Assembly: GCA_002712135.1 (NCBI GenBank)
Contig: PASO01000007.1
Location: forward strand, 17,123-29,043
Reading direction: 5' to 3'
Origin: Gammaproteobacteria bacterium
GTDB taxonomy: Bacteria; Pseudomonadota; Gammaproteobacteria; Pseudomonadales; Azotimanducaceae
Length of the DNA: 11,921 bases
Shown one piece after another: positions 4,968-11,921 of the stretch. Positions within the stretch are counted from its first letter, which is position 1. The number at the start of each line of letters is the position of its first letter. The position numbers and the translations under genes were made by a program. The notes under the pieces were generated by a model. It saw only the letters and a list, made by a program, of their open reading frames with translations, was not told the DNA's origin and ran no database searches.

Positions 4968-7781
4968 ATGACCAGTTATACTGCCACGCTTGATACTAAG
5001 GACGATTCGCTCGAAGTCGTGGGCGGCAAGGGCCGGTCCCTTGCCAAAATGACCAATGCCGGTTTTCACGTACCAGGTGGTTTTCAGGTAACTACTGCGG
5101 CTTATCGCAGCTTTGTCGCCGACAACAAACTACAGGACCAGATTCTTGAGTTCGCCAAGCCTGCAGTCGTGGAAGGACGTCCTTCTTTTGAGCAGCCTTC
5201 CACAAACATCCAGGGATTGTTCGCGGATATTGAGCTCGCCGCAGAAATTACTTCAGAAATCAGAGCAGCCTACGAGGCACTGGATGGTGAACCTCCGGTT
5301 GCGGTTCGATCATCAGCTAATGCCGAAGACCTGCCTGGCCTATCCTTCGCCGGTCAGCAGGAAACGTATCTCAACGTCACCGGTGCAGACGCTGTAGTCG
5401 CGGCAGTGAGAAACTGTTGGAGTTCTTTGTGGACGGCACAGGCAATCAGCTATCGTCATCAGAATGGGATCGATCAGGATTCAGTCGCAATGGCAGTTGT
5501 GGTTCAGATCATGGTGCCGTCAGAAGTATCCGGCATCCTGTTTACCGCTAACCCCGCCACTGGCGAGCGCAACGAAATCATTATCAATGCCAGCTTCGGT
5601 CTTGGCGAGGCGGTAGTCAGTGGCCAGGTTACACCAGACACCTACATCGTCGACAAGGCCCGCAAAACCGTCAAAGAAACGATAATCGGACCGAAAGAGC
5701 AGAAGATTATCTCGGACGGCGCCCAGGGCGTGAAGATGGAAGATGTATCGGCATCAGAGCGGAATCAGTCCTCGCTATCCGATGACATGCTGACAGAACT
5801 CATCGAGACGGTACTGAAGATCGAAGCGTTGTACGACGGCCTGCCTCAGGATATCGAGTGGGCATTTTCGAACGGAAAATTACATCTTCTACAGTCCAGG
5901 CCAATTACGAATCTCCCGGTACAGCCCGTCGAAGTCGAGTGGATACCAACGCCACCCGCTAAAACCCTGGTACGCCGACAGATCGTCGAAAACATGCCGG
6001 ATCCTGTATGTCCCTTGTTTGACCAGTTATATCTGACAGAGGGCCTGGAGATGCCGCGCAAAGACAAGAGCGTCATGGTCGGCGGAGGTCCGGTGTTCGT
6101 TACCATGAATGGCTTCGCCTATCAGCGTGCCGATTGGCCGCAGTTACAGCCGAAAAAGAAACAGGAATCCAAGGAGGTGACTGACGAGGATCTGGAAGAA
6201 CAGGAAAATCGGATGGCGAAGCTTGCCGCAGAACTCAACACGCCTGACGACAAGGTAGCTAAACAAGAAGAGCATGATATGGAACTGATGGTCGCCGATC
6301 TTCCTCAAGAAGATCGCACCGTATTCCGTGAATTTCAGTCATCACAGAACATCGACGACCTTGCACATCAAGTCACCATGCCAAGGAGCAATACCTCGGT
6401 CTATATGTTCGCCAGCAAAACGGATTTCAATGACAGGCAATTGGCGGAATGGCGCGACGAAACGATGCCACGCCTCAGAGGTGTTGGTGAGAAGTGGGCC
6501 AAATTAGATCCTGCAAACGCAAGCGATGAAGAATTGCTCGAAGGTATTTGTGAGATGGGTCGCGAGGAGGGTAATTACTGGTCCAGTAATGCCAGTCACA
6601 CTTTTGGTGTGGCCAAATCCACGGATTCACATCTGCAGGACTTCCTTGAAACCCACCTGCCAGACCATAACTACATCAGTGGCCAGTTTCTCTCTGGTAT
6701 CGAGTCAAAAACGATGCAGGCAAACAGGGATCTGTTCGAGATCGCTAAGCTGATTCGCACCAGCGAAGCGCTGACCTACCTCATCATCGTGACACCAGCA
6801 AAATTTCTCATGGACGCCCTGCGTGAGCATGCGGATGCAACTGCCGTTGTAGAGGGTATCGATCAATACCTCGACGCCTACGGTCACCAGGGTTACAGCA
6901 TGGATTTCGTCGAACCGACGCAGATTGAAGATCCCTCTGCGCTCTTTGCCACGATTAAGGCGATGGTTCAGGACGAGGACTACGATCCGAAAAACCAGGA
7001 GATCAAAGCCGCTGCTATTCGTGAGCAGAAGTTTGCCGAGGTCTCCGAGCTGTTATCGGGCATCGAGTACTGGCAGTTCCGTTATCGCTGGTGGCTTGCG
7101 CGTAAATACAACCACATTCGAGAAGAGGTTGCTTTCTACTTTGGCTATACCTGGAAAGTCCTGCGCCCGATGGCGGCAGAGTTAGGACAACGGATGGTGG
7201 AAGCCGGGACCTTCCTACTTCCAGAAGATACCTATTTCCTGGTAACAGACGAACTAGAAGAAGCCATAGCAGCGCGTAAAGCTGGCAAAGCATTACCGGA
7301 GTTGGGGAAACTTGCAGCTGAACGCCGCGAACTTCGAGAGGCCCGTAAGCGGCACCATCCCCCAGGCACCGTACCGGAGGAAGCGAGTAATGTACCCGGA
7401 ATCAAGTTCAAGGAAACGCAGATCAAGAATGACGAGAGCAGCGATACCATGCGAGGTTTCGCAGTTAGTTCCGGACGCGTTACTGCGCCTGCAAGCGTGA
7501 TTCTTGGCCCAACGGAATTCGACAAGATGGCGCCGGGTTCGATTCTGGTGTCACCGCTTACGACACCTGCATGGACGCAGCTTTTCGCTCATGCCGTTGG
7601 CCTGGTAACCGACATGGGCAGCATCCTTGCACATGGTTCAATTGTCGCGCGAGAATATGGCATCCCGGCAGTGCTAGGTGTGGGCAACGGGACCAAGCGC
7701 ATCAAGCACGGCCAGATGATTACCATCGATGGAGATGCTGGAACCGTTGTCATTCATGAAGAAGTTGAGGAAACAGGGTAG
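4968..7781 (+). CDS. PEP-synthase-like ATP-dependent phosphotransferase (rifampicin-phosphotransferase-type architecture)
   Basis: A 937-residue enzyme from the ATG at 4968, chosen because AAAGGAG (4955-4961) precedes it; an in-frame ATG at 4911 lacks such a site. Domain order is ATP-binding PPDK_N domain (about 1-315), a long middle domain (about 330-830), then a swivelling phosphohistidine domain (about 840-930). ATP-binding landmarks are VVGGKGRSLAKM (17-28, Lys21), VAVRSSANAEDLPG (111-124, Arg114), FTANPATGERNEI (192-204), and Glu297, Gln309 and Arg311 in DIEWAF and LLQSRPIT. The phosphohistidine is His889 in GSILAHGSIVAREYGIPAV. The middle domain has DAYGHQG and the basic/aromatic RYRWWLARKYNHIR segment typical of the RPH group. 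The C-terminal TIM barrel of PEP synthase and PPDK is absent, so PEP formation is unlikely; known relatives of this layout move the beta-phosphate of ATP to a small molecule, releasing AMP and Pi. Placement behind ThuA-like and Gfo genes suggests a metabolite target rather than rifampicin. The target is unknown. Confidence 0.88.
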   Translation: MTSYTATLDTKDDSLEVVGGKGRSLAKMTNAGFHVPGGFQVTTAAYRSFVADNKLQDQILEFAKPAVVEGRPSFEQPSTNIQGLFADIELAAEITSEIRAAYEALDGEPPVAVRSSANAEDLPGLSFAGQQETYLNVTGADAVVAAVRNCWSSLWTAQAISYRHQNGIDQDSVAMAVVVQIMVPSEVSGILFTANPATGERNEIIINASFGLGEAVVSGQVTPDTYIVDKARKTVKETIIGPKEQKIISDGAQGVKMEDVSASERNQSSLSDDMLTELIETVLKIEALYDGLPQDIEWAFSNGKLHLLQSRPITNLPVQPVEVEWIPTPPAKTLVRRQIVENMPDPVCPLFDQLYLTEGLEMPRKDKSVMVGGGPVFVTMNGFAYQRADWPQLQPKKKQESKEVTDEDLEEQENRMAKLAAELNTPDDKVAKQEEHDMELMVADLPQEDRTVFREFQSSQNIDDLAHQVTMPRSNTSVYMFASKTDFNDRQLAEWRDETMPRLRGVGEKWAKLDPANASDEELLEGICEMGREEGNYWSSNASHTFGVAKSTDSHLQDFLETHLPDHNYISGQFLSGIESKTMQANRDLFEIAKLIRTSEALTYLIIVTPAKFLMDALREHADATAVVEGIDQYLDAYGHQGYSMDFVEPTQIEDPSALFATIKAMVQDEDYDPKNQEIKAAAIREQKFAEVSELLSGIEYWQFRYRWWLARKYNHIREEVAFYFGYTWKVLRPMAAELGQRMVEAGTFLLPEDTYFLVTDELEEAIAARKAGKALPELGKLAAERRELREARKRHHPPGTVPEEASNVPGIKFKETQIKNDESSDTMRGFAVSSGRVTAPASVILGPTEFDKMAPGSILVSPLTTPAWTQLFAHAVGLVTDMGSILAHGSIVAREYGIPAVLGVGNGTKRIKHGQMITIDGDAGTVVIHEEVEETG

Positions 7782-7782
7782 G

Positions 7783-8688
7783 CTAGAAAACCGACAATAC
7801 CTCTGCATCAAGTCGCTCCCAGACGTGAGGATTGTTACCGATACCGCACATCATAAACTCATCTGCACCGGCTTCGATATACTCGCCCACGTAGTCCTGA
7901 ATCATGTTGATGGTGCCCCAATTGTACCAGGGCTTGCCCCCCTCTGATTTCTTAAACGCTTCCTCGGTGTCAAAGATTCTGGTGGGTATACACACGGTGC
8001 GGCGAACTTCCGCCTGGTCGCGTCCACAGTCCTCACAGTGCCGATCGATCACCTCCTGCTTCTGTTTATAGACGTCCACGCCACCGGGGCGCCAGAAGTC
8101 CAGGTTGCTGGCGTCCGCATAACGAGCCACGGTTCTAAGCGTACGCTTTTCACCGTTGCCGCCAATCAGAATGGGGATCGGCCCGTCCTGAGACGAGTTA
8201 GGTGACATGGGTGCACCTTTCAATTGATAGTAATTGCCGGAAAAATTCACAACCTCTTCATCGTCCTTGTGGAACAGCATACGAATCAACTGCGTCGCCT
8301 CCTCCAACCGGTCGCTGCGTTCCCTGAGCGAAGGAAAACCCCAGCCATAGGTGGTATGTTCCTGCTCGTACCATGCGGCGCCCAGACCGAGTTCCACCCG
8401 ACCACCCGACATATGATTGAGGGTTGTTGCAATCTTTGCGAGGTGTGCGGGATTACGGTAAGTGTTGCCCGTCGCGAGAATTCCGAGACGCAATCGTTCC
8501 GTTTTCATCGCCAGGCCCGCGAGCAGCGTCCAACCCTCCAGAGCAGTACCGTGCCCACCAACCCCCGGTGGCAGAAAGTGATCCGACAACCACATACTTT
8601 GCCAACGCCCCGTTTCCACCGTCTGTACCAGTTTAACTATGTCAGGCCAGTCGATGTTGTATTGCGGGAACTGTGCACCGAATATCAT
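7783..8688 (-). CDS. LLM-class F420-dependent oxidoreductase (luciferase-like)
   Basis: A 301-residue TIM-barrel protein of the bacterial-luciferase-like family. Family landmarks are MIFGAQFPQY at the N-terminus, SMWLSDHFLPP (31-41), the LGILATGNTYRNPAHLAK stretch (68-85) and SGGRVELGLGAAWYEQEH (94-111), the last being typical of the F420-type clade of LLM proteins; a late INMIQDYVGEYIEAGADEF segment is also usual. It probably uses F420 or FMN for hydride transfer; the cofactor cannot be settled from sequence, and F420 use depends on the host having F420 biosynthesis. The ATG at 8688 has a modest ribosome site (GAGACC). It lies 81 bases after the solute-binding protein gene on the same strand, and its stop is one base from the stop of the convergent phosphotransferase gene. 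The substrate is unknown. Confidence 0.92.
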   Translation of the reverse strand: MIFGAQFPQYNIDWPDIVKLVQTVETGRWQSMWLSDHFLPPGVGGHGTALEGWTLLAGLAMKTERLRLGILATGNTYRNPAHLAKIATTLNHMSGGRVELGLGAAWYEQEHTTYGWGFPSLRERSDRLEEATQLIRMLFHKDDEEVVNFSGNYYQLKGAPMSPNSSQDGPIPILIGGNGEKRTLRTVARYADASNLDFWRPGGVDVYKQKQEVIDRHCEDCGRDQAEVRRTVCIPTRIFDTEEAFKKSEGGKPWYNWGTINMIQDYVGEYIEAGADEFMMCGIGNNPHVWERLDAEVLSVF

Positions 8689-8769
8689 GAGGTCTCATTA
8701 ACTCGCTTGTTGTCCATATTAACTCACAGTACTAACCACAAATACCCGCTACAAATGCACGGCGACCAG

Positions 8770-10587
8770 TCAAAACCTAATGCGTGCTTCTTTCTCCTCG
8801 TCGAACCACCAGCCATCCGGAAATGGTGCTATGTACATCTCCTCTGGCAGGTCGGGCCGTCCGAATTTGTCCCAGTGAACGATGCGGATGTCACCGAGGG
8901 CATCCAGAGGGAACTGGTAATAATTCCACAGCAGAACACGATCGAGCGCCCGCGTCGCGCCCACAAACTGATCGAAGCTTGTCGCATTGAGCGCTGTCTC
9001 AACCAATGCATCGACCGCCGGATCGTTGAGGCGGGACGCATTGAGATAGAGAGTCGATGAGGAATGAAAAAAGGGTCGCAACTCCCAGGAAGGTGGTACC
9101 TGTATACCGCCTCCGACCAGCGTAGCATCGTAATCAGCATTGCGCAGAAGATTGTAGTAGCTGCTGCGGTCGATCATGCGGATATTTGCCTGGATGCCGA
9201 GTATCGCCAACGAATTCACGTAGGGCAGGAGAATACGCTGGTCTTCTCGCTGGAAGGATAGAAACTCGATCGCAAAAGTTTCACCCGCCGCATTAACCAT
9301 GACGCCATCCACGACCCGGTAACCGATTTGTCCAAGTAGTGTCCGTGCCCTCGATAATCCCTCGCGATCAACGCCCACACCATCTGTACTTGGGAAAGAA
9401 AAGGAGTGGGTGAATACCCTGTTGGGTAACCGAGCACGATGCGGCTCGAGAAGCACTAGTTCTGCTCCTCCCGGTAATCCTGAGGACGCAAACATAGAGT
9501 CCGCAAAGAAGCTATTTGCACGGGTTAGCAGACCACCGTGCAACGCCCGGATCTGCCACTCGAAATCCAAAGCATGCGACAGCGCCTCGCGTACCTGAAG
9601 ATCGTTGAACGGTTGGCGCCGAGTATTCAGCGCCAGGCGATACCGAGATCCGCTCAGATCGCCGGACCGCAGTTGGCTCATCACAAGCCAGCCAGCATCG
9701 CGAGCGGGAACCTCATAAGATGCCAACCAATGCCGCGAGTCAGTTTCGGTCCACACGTCAAGCACGCCCGCACGCAGGGCTTCACGGGCGACCGTTGCAT
9801 CAAGGTAACGTTCGTAGCGAATGGTATCGAAGTTGAATTTGCCACGATTCACTGGAAGATTCCTGCCCCAGTAATCCCGCACCCGCTCGTATATCAAGTA
9901 GCGACCCTGAGACACACCTGTTAGTCGGTATGGGCCGCTTTGTGGTGGAGGCTCCATGGTCGGTTCGCTCACGTCCCGATCCTGCCAGTAGTGCGCGGGT
10001 ACGATTGGAGTGTAGCCGAGAATAAAGAGTTGTTTACCAACGTCGGAATCTGCACAAATTTCAACGGTCAGTTTGTCCAGGATATTGACTTCAGTGACCC
10101 AACCCAGCGCTCCTGCCCAACCGTGGGCCATGATGTCAGCGCGAAACGTTTCAAAAGAAAATTTAACGTCGGCCGCGGTAATCGGCCGGCCGTCATGCCA
10201 GCGCGCCTCCGGACGCAGGCGGAAGACAATTCTTCGGCGATCAGCGCTTAGGGCGATCGACTCGGCGAGACTGCCGTAATAGCCAGATGGTTCGTCACCG
10301 GCGCGCTCAATAAGGTGATCGTAGGACCGGTAGAATCCCGCGGGCTGATACATCGGCGAGACCGTGTTTAAAGGCTTGAGCCAGGGCAGCACCAACGTGC
10401 CGCCCTTGGGGGCGTCCGTGTTCAGATAGTCGAAGTGCGGAAAGTCGCCGGCATATTTGAGTTCATAGTCGGGTATCTGCGAAACGCCACGCCGAAATTC
10501 GAGCGGTTGAGTCTCCGCAACAACCCTCGCCTGCATCAACAGGGCAAGCAGCAATAGCGAAGTACTTTTTATACAAACACCAATCAC
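8770..10587 (-). CDS. YejA-like ABC transporter substrate-binding protein (SBP family 5)
   Basis: A 605-residue periplasmic binding protein of the oligopeptide/microcin C type. A basic-then-hydrophobic leader (CIKSTSLLLLALLMQA, 5-20) with a VVA|ET cleavage site near residue 24 indicates Sec export; there is no lipobox. The family 5 signature is present as VFRLRPEARWHDGRPITAAD (121-140), and late segments such as SFQREDQRILLPYVNSL and WELRPFFHSS match the YejA branch. It should deliver peptides or peptide-like compounds to an ABC importer, but no permease or ATPase gene follows within the window; the next gene is the luciferase-like one. The start is the GTG at 10587, the only start codon between the upstream in-frame stop and the signal sequence; it overlaps the preceding stop in GTGA. 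It has no good ribosome site of its own, so translation is probably coupled to the upstream gene. Family assignment is firm; the ligand is unknown. Confidence 0.9.
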   Translation of the reverse strand: MIGVCIKSTSLLLLALLMQARVVAETQPLEFRRGVSQIPDYELKYAGDFPHFDYLNTDAPKGGTLVLPWLKPLNTVSPMYQPAGFYRSYDHLIERAGDEPSGYYGSLAESIALSADRRRIVFRLRPEARWHDGRPITAADVKFSFETFRADIMAHGWAGALGWVTEVNILDKLTVEICADSDVGKQLFILGYTPIVPAHYWQDRDVSEPTMEPPPQSGPYRLTGVSQGRYLIYERVRDYWGRNLPVNRGKFNFDTIRYERYLDATVAREALRAGVLDVWTETDSRHWLASYEVPARDAGWLVMSQLRSGDLSGSRYRLALNTRRQPFNDLQVREALSHALDFEWQIRALHGGLLTRANSFFADSMFASSGLPGGAELVLLEPHRARLPNRVFTHSFSFPSTDGVGVDREGLSRARTLLGQIGYRVVDGVMVNAAGETFAIEFLSFQREDQRILLPYVNSLAILGIQANIRMIDRSSYYNLLRNADYDATLVGGGIQVPPSWELRPFFHSSSTLYLNASRLNDPAVDALVETALNATSFDQFVGATRALDRVLLWNYYQFPLDALGDIRIVHWDKFGRPDLPEEMYIAPFPDGWWFDEEKEARIRF

Positions 10588-11810
10588 GATCCAGAACCAG
10601 CGCTGATGTGATCATTCCAACTCCTAAAATCCCGCGAATGATCTCCCTCGTGTGGTTCGCTGCTGACACCATGGGACTCTAATGGAAAAGCCTTCTCCAC
10701 GTAAGCTTCATAGTATGTCACTGCCTGCATCAGGACGTTGAGGAGTTGCAGACGGCCGTATGACAACACTCGCACGTCTGATGGGTTGAATCGAATCTTG
10801 TGATTGTTAGCAGCCTGGTCAATCTCAATACTCTTGTAATAATTATCTAACAGTGTCGTGAGCTGATTGCGAGTAGCAGTGGGAGCGCCGGTCGCGAGGT
10901 AGAAGTCGTCGACAGGTGTTAGATCATGTCTCGATGTTTTTCGTTCGAGAACAAATGTGGCCCGCTTACCGTTATCCAGCTCAACAGCCAAGCTGCCAAA
11001 CCGCTCAAGAATCGATAGCTCGGCTTGTTGTCCTTCCTGTGTTCCCGCTATCCTCGAACTAAAAGGTGCATTTACCATCTTGAAAATTATCCTGCCATAA
11101 GACAGCTCTATCTTTGAGGCCAGGTCAGAGAGCGACCAAAGTCGCCCGTCTAACATAACCTTCTTATCGTGATTATCTATGATAAACACTGATCTGAGAT
11201 CAGGTACTTTTGACAGCCACCAGGGAGTGAGCGTACCTATTTTTGATCGTGCGCAGTAGAATATACCCCTACCCCCTGTTGCCGAATTGACTTGGCTCAT
11301 CGCTGCAAGAATCTCTGATTCGTCACTCTGATAGTCGGGCGCATGCCTCGACCAAAGCCGGCTGAGTATCGGGACGTATTGATCGGGTAATGCAGGATCG
11401 AAAGCGGAAATGTCACACACAAAGTAACCACCCTCGCCTGATGAATCACCATCGCCCCGAACATACTCCATTTGGGTGGCGAAAGGCTTTTGCAAGGCGC
11501 GGCAACTAACGACAAGTATTATATCTTCGATAACTTCCCGGGTAGCAAGCTCAAGCAGGGCGGTTGTAATAAATTCGGTCATGCCTTGCCCAGCCAGATT
11601 TCTGCTTAGGCGCTTGATAGTCGCCTTGAGCGCAACATCTTCAGACAGCGATCTTGCTATATCAGTGAGGTGCAGGGATTGCGCATGGTGAATACCGACG
11701 ATGATCTCCTGGACGAACTTGGTCGACACTACACCAAGCCCTCGAGTCAGTTCGGCCGAAAAAGCCCGAATGCGCATCGAGTTGGCCGATTTAAGTAATG
11801 AGCTACTCAT
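10584..11810 (-). CDS. Full-length DDE-transposase-like protein lacking two catalytic acids
   Basis: A 408-residue protein counted from the ATG at 11810; an in-frame TTG at 11855 would add 15 residues, and neither start has a clear ribosome site. It aligns by eye with IS4-type DDE transposases: an N-terminal helical region (LTRGLGVVSTKFVQEIIVGI, 22-41; IARSLSEDVALKATIKRLSR, 51-70), the core LQKPFATQMEYV (106-117), a PLYQRLWS-like segment (VPILSRLWSRHAPDYQ), GGRGIFYCARS (179-189), and NYYKSIEIDQ... through PSDVRVLSYGRLQLLN near 323-358. Where active members have LVVD before the KPYA-like motif, this one has VVS (Ser102); where they have a GDRG or IDRG Asp, it has CARS (186-189). Only the Glu of the YxxRWxIE-like motif (Glu329) remains. 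Yet the frame is uninterrupted. It overlaps the binding-protein gene by four bases. Either a decaying insertion sequence or a retained, possibly DNA-binding derivative. No terminal inverted repeats were found. Confidence 0.72.
   Translation of the reverse strand: MSSSLLKSANSMRIRAFSAELTRGLGVVSTKFVQEIIVGIHHAQSLHLTDIARSLSEDVALKATIKRLSRNLAGQGMTEFITTALLELATREVIEDIILVVSCRALQKPFATQMEYVRGDGDSSGEGGYFVCDISAFDPALPDQYVPILSRLWSRHAPDYQSDESEILAAMSQVNSATGGRGIFYCARSKIGTLTPWWLSKVPDLRSVFIIDNHDKKVMLDGRLWSLSDLASKIELSYGRIIFKMVNAPFSSRIAGTQEGQQAELSILERFGSLAVELDNGKRATFVLERKTSRHDLTPVDDFYLATGAPTATRNQLTTLLDNYYKSIEIDQAANNHKIRFNPSDVRVLSYGRLQLLNVLMQAVTYYEAYVEKAFPLESHGVSSEPHEGDHSRDFRSWNDHISAGSGS
10621..10626 (-). promoter_or_regulatory. 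Strong Shine-Dalgarno-like site out of frame with the binding-protein gene
   Basis: Reading leftward, TAGGAG (10626-10621) lies five bases before an ATG at 10615, an ideal arrangement. That ATG is one base out of register with the solute-binding protein and begins a 51-codon frame that overlaps its signal sequence and ends at 10463. It may deliver ribosomes close to the GTG at 10587, mark a frameshifted original start, or be chance. Confidence 0.35.
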
Positions 11811-11897
11811 TACACAACGCCGTAAAGAACCTTTTCCGGTTTTACCACCATACAACCCTCAAAAGGCGCGCCTCACCGTTTTTCCTATATTTTAATC

Positions 11898-11903
11898 ATT
11901 ATA
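11898..11903 (-). promoter_or_regulatory. Possible -10 box upstream of the transposase-like gene
   Basis: Reading leftward, a perfect TATAAT occupies 11903-11898 in an AT-rich stretch (about 11880-11921) unlike the surrounding DNA. The matching -35 element would fall at or beyond the window edge, so the promoter cannot be completed. The AT-rich stretch could also be the outer end of a former insertion sequence. Confidence 0.3.
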
Positions 11904-11921
11904 CTCAATTGTTTTTATTGC

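Noticed and set aside
4968..7781. Calling the large gene phosphoenolpyruvate synthase (ppsA)
   Set aside because: The chain ends right after the phosphohistidine domain, so the C-terminal PEP/pyruvate-binding barrel is missing and the domain order differs.
8224..9060. A 278-codon rightward open frame across the luciferase-like and binding-protein genes
   Set aside because: It lies antisense to two genes with strong family matches, spans their intergenic gap, and its product has no recognisable motif; it looks like a chance shadow frame.
11811..11921. Terminal inverted repeats or target duplications of an insertion sequence around the transposase-like gene
   Set aside because: I compared the AT-rich right end with the sequence around the gene's 3' end and saw no convincing repeat pair; the element's outer end may also lie outside the window.

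Overview
The window is bacterial, of moderate GC, and densely coded. Its gene content (CaiB/BaiF CoA-transferase, crotonase, phytanoyl-CoA-dioxygenase-like protein, YejA-like peptide-binding protein, luciferase-like oxidoreductase) fits an uncultivated, probably marine or environmental gammaproteobacterium or a relative. That placement is an impression from families and style, not a phylogenetic result. No rRNA, tRNA, CRISPR array or phage gene was seen.

Region 1 (1-1743) concerns acyl-CoA metabolism. It holds the last codons of an unidentified gene, then an intact crotonase whose active site looks like an enoyl-CoA isomerase rather than a hydratase. Facing it is a broken class III CoA-transferase: its N-terminal start, its middle and its C-terminus are all recognisable but lie in different frames, with about 100 residues missing.

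Region 2 (1858-7781) is the metabolic core. A PhyH-family Fe(II)/2-oxoglutarate oxygenase gene is read leftward. A ThuA-like gene, a Gfo/Idh/MocA dehydrogenase gene and a large PEP-synthase/rifampicin-phosphotransferase-like enzyme are read rightward. Good sigma70-like promoters lie back to back in the 116-bp gap between the two directions. ThuA-like plus Gfo/Idh/MocA resembles the thuAB module that oxidises and processes disaccharides. The added three-domain ATP-dependent phosphotransferase and the divergent oxygenase suggest a small-molecule (sugar, cyclitol or secondary metabolite) pathway that I cannot match to a described one.

Region 3 (7783-11921) is read leftward and meets region 2 tail to tail with a single base between stop codons. 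From its promoter side it contains a full-length DDE-transposase-like protein that has lost two of three catalytic acids, a YejA-like solute-binding protein whose GTG start overlaps the transposase-like stop by four bases, and an F420-type luciferase-like oxidoreductase. No permease or ATPase gene accompanies the binding protein inside the window.

The points most worth following are the catalytically degenerate but uninterrupted transposase homologue, the ThuA/Gfo/phosphotransferase cluster with its divergent oxygenase, and the doubly damaged CoA-transferase gene.
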